DNA from: Sphingomonas sp. Leaf34
GTDB lineage: Bacteria > Pseudomonadota > Alphaproteobacteria > Sphingomonadales > Sphingomonadaceae
Assembly (NCBI RefSeq): GCF_001421805.1
Contig: NZ_LMLC01000001.1
Location: forward strand, 682,001 to 746,000
Reading direction: 5' to 3'
DNA length: 64,000 nt
Shown: one piece after another, positions 55,962 through 62,448 of the stretch
Numbering within the stretch: the stretch's first letter is position 1
Layout: the number at the start of each line of letters is the position of its first letter
The notes under the pieces: generated by a model
The model's input: only the letters and a program-made list of their open reading frames with translations
The model's database searches: none
Told to the model about the DNA's origin: nothing
Translations under genes and position numbers: made by a program

Positions 55962-55976
55962 CGTAATATAATTACG
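55962..55976 (+). promoter_or_regulatory. palindrome with perfect -10 box upstream of cutC
   Basis: CGTAAT-ATA-ATTACG is a perfect inverted repeat containing TATAAT (55967-55972), 20 bases before the cutC start. No good -35 lies 16-18 bases upstream, so an activator or a weak promoter is likely; a repressor could sit on the symmetry. Confidence 0.5.
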
Positions 55977-55995
55977 ACCGATCGAAAGCCTGCGA

Positions 55996-56769
55996 ATGAC
56001 CCTCGAGATTTGCGTCGACGATATCGCTGGCATCGACTCGGCGGTTCTGGGCGGCGCCGATCGTCTCGAGCTGTGCTCCGCACTGTCGCTCGGCGGATTG
56101 ACCCCGACGCCCGCGCTGATCGCGGCGGCGCGCGCGCTGCCGATTCCCGTCCATATGCTCGTGCGCCCGCGCGAGGGCGGGTTCCGCTATACGCCGCGCG
56201 AGGCCGCGATGATCGCCGCGGAAATCGCGACCGCCGCGGAGGGTGGGCTGGCCGGCGTCGTGATCGGCGCAAGCGGCGCGGATCATACGCTAGACGCAGC
56301 GCTTTTGGCGCGCCTCGTCGATCACGCGCGGGCCTGCGCGGCGATGCGCGGGGCGCCGCTCTCGCTGACGCTGCATCGTGCCTTCGATCTGTGTCCCGAC
56401 CTCCCCGACGCGCTCGAGACCGCGGTCGGGCTCGGGTTCGACCGGATCCTGACCTCGGGCGGCGCGGCCAGGGCGATCGACGGGCTGGCGATGCTCGCGA
56501 CGCTCCACCGTGCGGCCGCCGGGCGGATCGTCATTCTGCCCGCCAGCGGGATCGATGCGGGCAACGCGAGTCGGTTCCTCGACGCCGGCCTGCGCGAACT
56601 CCACGCGTCCTGCGGCGCCACGCTCGCGTCGATCGACTCCGCCACAGCCAAGTACGAGGCGCGCGAACGCGAATTCGGGTTCGCTGCGGCCGATCGCCGG
56701 ATCACCAGCGTCGACGGCGTTCGAAACTTGAAGTTGGTACTCGATCGTTTCGCTCGGCAAGCCGCTTGA
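55996..56769 (+). CDS. cutC: CutC family TIM-barrel protein
   Basis: A 257-residue cytoplasmic protein of the CutC family, with LEICVDDIAGIDSAVLGGADRLELC at the N-terminus, then MLVRPREGGFRY and LTLHRAFD motifs in a TIM-barrel order. The family is labelled copper homeostasis from one Escherichia coli study, but here it is the first gene of the GlcNAc catabolic operon, so a role in sugar metabolism is more likely. No metal-binding Cys/His cluster is evident. A TATAAT-containing palindrome lies 20 bases upstream. Confidence 0.88.
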   Translation: MTLEICVDDIAGIDSAVLGGADRLELCSALSLGGLTPTPALIAAARALPIPVHMLVRPREGGFRYTPREAAMIAAEIATAAEGGLAGVVIGASGADHTLDAALLARLVDHARACAAMRGAPLSLTLHRAFDLCPDLPDALETAVGLGFDRILTSGGAARAIDGLAMLATLHRAAAGRIVILPASGIDAGNASRFLDAGLRELHASCGATLASIDSATAKYEAREREFGFAAADRRITSVDGVRNLKLVLDRFARQAA

Positions 56770-56779
56770 ACAGTACCAA
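56734..56779. promoter_or_regulatory. candidate NagR operator: TTGGTACT inverted repeat
   Basis: TTGGTACT (56734-56741, inside the 3' end of cutC) and AGTACCAA (56772-56779) are perfect inverted copies whose centres are 38 bases apart, close to four helical turns. They flank the cutC stop just upstream of nagR. A TATAAC sequence at 56782 follows. A GntR/HutC dimer pair could bridge the two sites and autoregulate nagR; this is predicted from symmetry and recurrence only. Confidence 0.45.
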
Positions 56780-56855
56780 TATATAACGTATCCACCCTCT
56801 GCTGCCTGTCGCGATGCTCTCGGCATCCATACCGGCACCATCGAAAGTCGCCTTC

Positions 56856-57593
56856 ATGTCCATTTCAACGAGCATTGGCAGGTTCCGGGATGGCAATCCT
56901 GCGCCGTTGTACGTCCAGCTCCAGCAGCTGATCCGCGACGCGATCAACCGCAACGTGCTGGCCAAGGACGATGCGCTGCCCGCCGAACGCGATCTTGCGA
57001 TCGAGTATGACGTGTCGCGCATCACCGTCCGCAAGGCGATCGGCGGGCTGGTCGAAGAAGGCCTGCTGACCCGTCGCCGCGGCGCGGGAACGTTCGTCGC
57101 GACGCGCGTCGAAAAGAGCTTTTCGAAATTGTCGTCCTTCTCGGAGGACATGCAGTCGCGCGGCCGCACGCCGAGCAGCGCATGGGTCAGCCGGACGATC
57201 GGCATGGTGACGCCGGAGGAATCGCTGTCGCTCGGACTGTCGCCAGGCTCGGCGGTGTACCGGTTCCAGCGGATCCGCTACGCCGACGACACGCCGATGG
57301 CGCTCGAATATTCGACGATCGCGGGATATTGCCTGCCGACGATCGATGCCGTCCAGGACTCGTTGTACGAAGCGCTCGAGGCCGCGAGCAACCGTCCGGT
57401 GCGCGCGTTGCAACGCCTGCGCGCGGTTCATTTCAGCCCCGAGCACGCCAAGATGCTCGGCGTCGACGCAGGCCATGCCGGCCTGTTCATCGAACGCCGC
57501 GGCTTCCTGCGCGACGGGCGGGCCGCCGAATTCACCCAATCCTATTACCGTGGCGACGCGTACGACCTCGTCGCCGAGCTGAACGACATCTGA
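56856..57593 (+). CDS. nagR: GntR/HutC family regulator, NagR-like
   Basis: A 245-residue transcriptional regulator. The N-terminal winged helix (about 10-75) has DLAIEYDVSRITVRKAIGGL as the helix-turn-helix; the C-terminal UTRA ligand domain (about 90-240) contains SFSEDMQSRG and YSTIAGYCLP segments. Relatives such as YvoA/NagR/DasR release operators on binding GlcN6P or GlcNAc6P, and the flanking nag genes fit that. The frame also has ATG 56814; ATG 56856 gives the usual length, but neither has a strong ribosome site. It likely represses both this operon and the divergent hydrolase operon. Confidence 0.88.
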   Translation: MSISTSIGRFRDGNPAPLYVQLQQLIRDAINRNVLAKDDALPAERDLAIEYDVSRITVRKAIGGLVEEGLLTRRRGAGTFVATRVEKSFSKLSSFSEDMQSRGRTPSSAWVSRTIGMVTPEESLSLGLSPGSAVYRFQRIRYADDTPMALEYSTIAGYCLPTIDAVQDSLYEALEAASNRPVRALQRLRAVHFSPEHAKMLGVDAGHAGLFIERRGFLRDGRAAEFTQSYYRGDAYDLVAELNDI

Positions 57594-57594
57594 C

Positions 57595-57614
57595 GCCGGC
57601 GCACGGGCGCCGGC
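57595..57614 (+). promoter_or_regulatory. hairpin between nagR and nagB-II
   Basis: GCCGGCGC-ACGG-GCGCCGGC is a perfect 8-bp stem directly after the nagR stop and followed by the GGGGGG ribosome-site region of the next gene. There is no T-run. It may set mRNA stability or expression ratio between regulator and enzymes. Confidence 0.45.
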
Positions 57615-57627
57615 CGGGGGGCTTACC

Positions 57628-58686
57628 GTGACCGAGACTATCGATACCGCCGGCAATGCGGCGTTGCCGCAGACACTGATGTTCAGCGAGGCCGCCGAGG
57701 CCGCCGATGCGGTCGCCCGGCTGCTCGCCGCCAACCGCGACGCGCTGGCCGCGCTCGGCGAGCGGCTGCGCGCCGCGCCGCCCGCGGTCGTCGTCACCTG
57801 CGCGCGCGGGTCGTCGGATCACGCCGCGACCTATGGCAAATATCTGATCGAGACGCTGCTCGGCGTCCCTGTTGCCTCCGCCGCGCCGTCGGTATCGTCG
57901 GTTTATGCCGCGCCGATGGCGCCCGGCACCGCGCTGGTGATCGCGGTGTCGCAGAGCGGCCGCAGCCCCGATCTGCTCGCGACCGTCTCGGCCTATCAGG
58001 CGGCGGGCGCGCATGTCGTCGCGTTCGTCAACGACGAGGAGTCGCCGCTCGCCGCGATGGCCGACACGATGATCGCACTCAAGGCCGGCCCCGAGCGCTC
58101 GGTCGCGGCGACCAAATCCTATATCTGCGCGCTCGCCGCCTTCGCCGCGCTGACCGCGGCCTGGTCGCAGAACGAGTTGCTGATCAAGGCGATCGACACC
58201 TTGCCCGACATGCTCGCGCTCGCTTTCGGCGCGAACTGGACGTCGGTGGTCGACGCGCTGGCCGATGCCAACAACCTGTTCGTGATCGGCCGCGGCTATG
58301 GCTACGGGATCGCGCAGGAAGCCGCGTTGAAGCTCAAGGAAACGTGCGCGCTCCACGCCGAGGCGTTCAGCGCCGCCGAAGTTCGTCACGGACCGATGGC
58401 GATCGTCAATGACGGTTTCCCGGTGATCGCGTTCGCCACGTCGGACATCGCCGGCGACGGCGTGCGCGAGGCCGCGGCCGAGTTCCGCGCGCGCGGCGCG
58501 GTCGTCTGCCTTGCCGATGCCAAGGTGAACGGCGACACCGATCCGGCCGCCTACACCGCGCATCCGGCGATCGAGCCGATCCTGATGATCCAGAGCTTCT
58601 ACCGGATGGCCAACGCCCTCTCGCTGCGTCGCGGCCTCAACCCCGACGCGCCACTCCACCTCAGCAAGGTCACGAAGACGGTATGA
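57628..58686 (+). CDS. nagB2: SIS-domain glucosamine-6-phosphate deaminase, NagB-II type
   Basis: A 352-residue cytoplasmic protein with two SIS sugar-phosphate domains (about 35-165 and 200-340), with CARGSSDHAATYGKYLIE and VSQSGRSPDLLA in the first and GRGYGYGIAQEAALKLKE in the second. It resembles the isomerase half of glucosamine-6-phosphate synthase without the glutaminase part, the form used as GlcN6P deaminase (NagB-II/AgaS) in many proteobacteria. It would convert GlcN6P to fructose-6-phosphate and ammonia. The start is GTG 57628 after a G-rich ribosome site. The stop overlaps the nagA ATG by four bases. Confidence 0.9.
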   Translation: MTETIDTAGNAALPQTLMFSEAAEAADAVARLLAANRDALAALGERLRAAPPAVVVTCARGSSDHAATYGKYLIETLLGVPVASAAPSVSSVYAAPMAPGTALVIAVSQSGRSPDLLATVSAYQAAGAHVVAFVNDEESPLAAMADTMIALKAGPERSVAATKSYICALAAFAALTAAWSQNELLIKAIDTLPDMLALAFGANWTSVVDALADANNLFVIGRGYGYGIAQEAALKLKETCALHAEAFSAAEVRHGPMAIVNDGFPVIAFATSDIAGDGVREAAAEFRARGAVVCLADAKVNGDTDPAAYTAHPAIEPILMIQSFYRMANALSLRRGLNPDAPLHLSKVTKTV

Positions 58687-59849
58687 GCGGCGTCGAAATG
58701 AACGAATCCCAGTTTCACGTCGTCAATGGCAGCGTCGTCACGCCGGACGGCCTGCTGAACGGCGCCACGATCCGCGTCGTCGGTGACCGGATCGCGATGA
58801 TCACCCCGCTCGAGTGCGCGCCCGCCGACGCGGTCGACCTGGGCGGCGGCTGGCTCGTCCCCGGCTTTATCGACACGCAGGTGAATGGCGGCGGCGGCGT
58901 CCTGCTCAACGACCAGCCGACCGTCGCGGGCATCGCCGCGATCGGCGCCGCGCACGCGCCCTATGGCACGACCGCGTTCATGCCGACGCTGATCAGCGAT
59001 ACGCCCGACGTGATCGAAGCGACGCTCGACGCGATGGACGCCGCGATGCTGGCCGGCGTGCCCGGCGTCGTCGGTGCGCATATCGAGGGACCGTGGATCA
59101 ACCCGGCGCGCAAGGGCATCCACGATCCGGCCAAGTTCCGGCTGCTCGACGACGCGATGATCGAATTGCTGATCCGTCCGCGCAAGGGTCGCGTGATGGT
59201 GACGCTGGCGCCCGAGCTGACCGATCCGGCATCGATCGCACGGTTGGTCGCAAGCGGCGTGATCGTCAGTGCGGGGCATACCGATGCGGACTATGAGACG
59301 ATGGTCGCGGCGGCCGGCGCCGGGCTGACCGGCGTGACCCACTTGTTCAACGCGATGTCGCCGCTGCTCCACCGCGCGCCCGGTGTCGTCGGTGCCGCGC
59401 TCGACGATCGCCATGTCTATTGCGGGCTGATCGCCGACGGTCTCCACGTCCACGACGCCGCGCTGCGGCTTGCGCTGAACGCCCGCCCGCATGACCGGCT
59501 GATGCTGGTCAGCGATGCGATGCCCTCGGTCGGCGCGGCCGACAAGGATTTCCGCCTGCAGGGGCGCCTGATCCATGTCGAGGACGGCAAGTGCTTTGGC
59601 GAGGACGGGACGCTGGCCGGCTCCGACCTCGACATGGCCGGCGCGGTCCGCAACCTCGTCGCTCGCACGCATGCCGACGTGGTGACCGCGGCGGCGATGG
59701 CGGCGACCAACCCTGCCGCATTCCTTGGCCTGTCGCACGAACGCGGCGCGCTCGCGTCGGGATTGCGCGCGGACTGGGTCGCGCTCACGGCCGGTCTGAG
59801 GCCCGCGGGCACCTGGATCGGTGGCCTCAAGATTGCCGACGGGATCTAG
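58683..59849 (+). CDS. nagA: N-acetylglucosamine-6-phosphate deacetylase NagA
   Basis: A 388-residue amidohydrolase that deacetylates GlcNAc6P to GlcN6P. Landmarks in order: GFIDTQVNGGGG (about 62-73), HIEGPWINPARKG with the metal Glu, AGHTDADY and THLFNAMSPL with metal-binding His, LIADGLHV and the catalytic Asp in LVSDAMPSVG. The first metal pair of HxH type is replaced by DTQVNG as in typical single-metal NagA. ATG 58683 overlaps the deaminase stop; ATG 58698 (MNESQF) is possible. The stop is one base from nagF. Confidence 0.95.
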   Translation: MSGVEMNESQFHVVNGSVVTPDGLLNGATIRVVGDRIAMITPLECAPADAVDLGGGWLVPGFIDTQVNGGGGVLLNDQPTVAGIAAIGAAHAPYGTTAFMPTLISDTPDVIEATLDAMDAAMLAGVPGVVGAHIEGPWINPARKGIHDPAKFRLLDDAMIELLIRPRKGRVMVTLAPELTDPASIARLVASGVIVSAGHTDADYETMVAAAGAGLTGVTHLFNAMSPLLHRAPGVVGAALDDRHVYCGLIADGLHVHDAALRLALNARPHDRLMLVSDAMPSVGAADKDFRLQGRLIHVEDGKCFGEDGTLAGSDLDMAGAVRNLVARTHADVVTAAAMAATNPAAFLGLSHERGALASGLRADWVALTAGLRPAGTWIGGLKIADGI

Positions 59850-59850
59850 C

Positions 59851-62448
59851 ATGAAACCCCTCATCCTGACGTCGCCCCTCCAGGGTTGGGCATCGCCTCT
59901 CGAGGCGGTCCCCGACCCGGTCTTCGCCGAACGGATGATGGGCGACGGGATCGCCGTCGACCCGACCGGCGACTGCCTGCACGCACCGTGCGACGCGGTC
60001 GTGCTGAGCGTCCATGCGAGCGGCCACGCGATCACGCTGCGCACGCCCGAGGGCGCCGAGATCCTGATGCATATCGGGCTCGACACGGTCGCGCTCGGCG
60101 GGCGCGGGTTCAGCCCGTGCGTGGCCGAGGGCGCGAGCGTCCAGCGCGGCGACCCGCTGATCCGCTTCGATCTCGACCTGCTGGTCTGCGAAGCGCGCGC
60201 GGTGATCACCCCGGTGATCGTCACCAACCCCGAGCGCTTCACGATCGTTCGCCGCGAAACGGGCAGGCTGGTCGGCGTCGGCGAGGCGCTGATGACGCTC
60301 GAACCGCGCGACGATGGCGCAGATGTGGCGATCGTCGAGGGCGATACCGTCCGCCGCACGATCGTGGTGCCGCTGGTCCACGGCATCCATGCCCGGCCAG
60401 CAGCGCGGATCGGCGAGATCGCGCGGAGATACGTGTCCGAGGTGAAGATCACCAAGGACGCCCTCGTTGAGGCCGATCGGCGCGACGGCAACGTCCGCAG
60501 CCCGGTCGCGCTGATGGCGCTCGGCATAAAGCTCGGCGACGAGATCACGATCGCCGCCACCGGCCCGGACGCAGCCGACGCGCTTGCGGCAATTGGCGAC
60601 CTGATCCTCGGCGGCATGGGCGAGAAGGCGGGATCCGCCCCAACCGCCCCCGTGTTCCCCCGCGAAGGCGGGGGCCGAGAAGCCACGGACGTCGGCGCTG
60701 CTGGGTTCTGGGGCCCCGCCTTCGCGGGGGAACAGGGAGCGAGAAAGCAGGCCACGACCCTCCCCGCCGACGGCCGCCTCCCCGGCGTCACCGCCTCCCC
60801 CGGCATCGCGATCGGCCAAGCCGGACTCTTCCGCCTCGCCGAGATCGCCGTCGTCCGTGAAGGCGCCGACGCCGCCACTGAACGCGCCGCGCTCGACGCT
60901 GCGCTCGCCACCGTCGCAGACCGGCTCGCCACTAAATCGGCGACCGCCATCGGCGCCGAGCGCGCGATCCTGACCGCGCATAGCGCGCTGCTCGACGACC
61001 CGACGCTCACCGACGACGCCCACGCGGCGATCGCCCGCGGCGACAGCGCCGCCTATGCCTGGCGCACCGCGATCCGCGCGCAGGCCGATGCGCTCCGCGC
61101 CACCGGCGATGCACGCCTCGCCGAGCGCGCCGACGACATGCTCGACCTCGAGCGGCAGGTGCTGCGCGCACTCGCCGGCGAAGACCTCGACGAACGCCTC
61201 AGCTTCCCCCCCGGCACGATCCTGCTGGCGGACGACCTGCTCCCCTCGCATCTGCTCGGCCTCGACACCGCGTCGATCGTCGGCTTCTGCGTCGAGCGCG
61301 GCGGGCCGACGTCGCATGTCGCGATCCTCGCCGCGACGATGGGCCTCCCCGCGCTGGTTGCGATGGGCCCAGCGCTCGCCGAGATCGCCGCCGGCACGCC
61401 GCTGATCCTCGACGCCGGCGCGGGCCTGCTCCACGTCGCACCCGACGCAGCCACGCTCGCCACCGCGCAGGCCGCGTTCGACGCACAGACCGAGCGCCGC
61501 CGCGCCGCGCTCGCCAACGCCGCGCGCGAATGCCGCACGCAGGACGGCGTCCGCATCGAGGCGTTCGCCAATCTCGGCTCGGCCGACGATGCCGAGTCCG
61601 CGGTCCGCAACGGCGCCGAGGGCTGCGGGCTGCTGCGCACCGAATTCCTGTTCCTCGAACGCGACAGCGCGCCGAGCGTCGAGGAACAGACCGCCGATTA
61701 CCAGCGCATCGCCGACACGCTCGCCGGCCGCCCGCTGATCGTCCGGCTGCTCGACATCGGCGGCGACAAGCCCGCGCCCTATCTGCCGATCGCCGCGGAG
61801 GAGAACCCCGCACTCGGCCTGCGCGGCATCCGCGTCGGGCTCGCGCACCCCGAGATGCTCGACGCACAGCTGCGCGCGATCCTCGCGGTCCGCCCCGCAG
61901 GCCAGTGCCGGATCATGGTGCCGATGATCGCGAGCCTCGCCGAACTCCGCGCGGTCCGCACCGCGCTCGACGCCGCCGCTGCCGCGACCGGCCATACCGA
62001 GCATGTCGCGCTCGGCATCATGATCGAGACGCCCGCCGCCGCGATCACCGCCGACCTGCTCGCACAGGAAGCCGACTTCCTCTCGATCGGCACCAACGAC
62101 CTGACCCAGTACGCGCTCGCGATGGACCGCGGCAATCCGGCGGTCGCCAGCGACCTCGACGGGCTCCACCCCGCGGTGCTGCGGCTGATCGCGCGCACGT
62201 GCGAAGGCGGCGCGGTCCACGGCAAATGGACCGGCGTGTGCGGTGGGCTCGCCTCCGATCCGCTCGCGGTGCCGATCCTGATCGGGCTCGGCGTCACCGA
62301 ATTGTCGTCCGCGCCCGCGCTGGTGCCCGAGATCAAGGCGCTGGTCGCGACGCTCACGATCGACGCCTGCCGCGCGCATGCCGCGGCGGCGATGTCCTGT
62401 ATCTCAGCCGCGGACGTGCGAACGCTCGCCCGGAGTTTCCGCCCATGA
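59851..62448 (+). CDS. nagF: PTS EIIA-HPr-Enzyme I fusion for GlcNAc
   Basis: An 865-residue cytoplasmic phosphotransfer protein. EIIA(Glc-type) occupies about 1-150 with phospho-His H74 (ILMHIGLDTV); HPr about 165-250 with H180 (GIHARPAARI); Enzyme I about 300-865 with H489 (GGPTSHVAIL) and the PEP-binding C-terminal barrel (LLRTEFLFLERD, GTNDLTQYAL). It passes phosphate from PEP to NagE. Residues about 268-295, the HPr-EI linker, are encoded by a REP-like pair, which explains the odd Pro/Gly/Arg-rich stretch PVFPREGGG to FWGPAFAGEQG. GTG 59821 in frame is rejected since it lies inside nagA. Confidence 0.94.
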   Translation: MKPLILTSPLQGWASPLEAVPDPVFAERMMGDGIAVDPTGDCLHAPCDAVVLSVHASGHAITLRTPEGAEILMHIGLDTVALGGRGFSPCVAEGASVQRGDPLIRFDLDLLVCEARAVITPVIVTNPERFTIVRRETGRLVGVGEALMTLEPRDDGADVAIVEGDTVRRTIVVPLVHGIHARPAARIGEIARRYVSEVKITKDALVEADRRDGNVRSPVALMALGIKLGDEITIAATGPDAADALAAIGDLILGGMGEKAGSAPTAPVFPREGGGREATDVGAAGFWGPAFAGEQGARKQATTLPADGRLPGVTASPGIAIGQAGLFRLAEIAVVREGADAATERAALDAALATVADRLATKSATAIGAERAILTAHSALLDDPTLTDDAHAAIARGDSAAYAWRTAIRAQADALRATGDARLAERADDMLDLERQVLRALAGEDLDERLSFPPGTILLADDLLPSHLLGLDTASIVGFCVERGGPTSHVAILAATMGLPALVAMGPALAEIAAGTPLILDAGAGLLHVAPDAATLATAQAAFDAQTERRRAALANAARECRTQDGVRIEAFANLGSADDAESAVRNGAEGCGLLRTEFLFLERDSAPSVEEQTADYQRIADTLAGRPLIVRLLDIGGDKPAPYLPIAAEENPALGLRGIRVGLAHPEMLDAQLRAILAVRPAGQCRIMVPMIASLAELRAVRTALDAAAAATGHTEHVALGIMIETPAAAITADLLAQEADFLSIGTNDLTQYALAMDRGNPAVASDLDGLHPAVLRLIARTCEGGAVHGKWTGVCGGLASDPLAVPILIGLGVTELSSAPALVPEIKALVATLTIDACRAHAAAAMSCISAADVRTLARSFRP
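60652..60735. repeat. REP-like inverted pair, family C, inside nagF
   Basis: GTTCCCCCGCGAAGGCGGGG near 60654 and the opposing GCCCCGCCTTCGCGGGGGAAC ending at 60733-60735, with about 35 bases between, in frame within the nagF coding sequence. The arms match the families at 25674 and 29755 (CCCCGCgaaGGCGGGG core). The length does not break the frame and falls exactly between two folded domains. Confidence 0.85.

Noticed and set aside
59827-62379. Minus-strand open frame of 850 codons opposite nagF
   Set aside because: A shadow of the PTS fusion, which carries three phospho-His motifs on the plus strand.
37259-62448. N-glycan locus as a recently transferred island
   Set aside because: No integrase, tRNA edge, IS or flanking direct repeats, and base and codon use look like the rest of the window; transfer cannot be supported from sequence alone.
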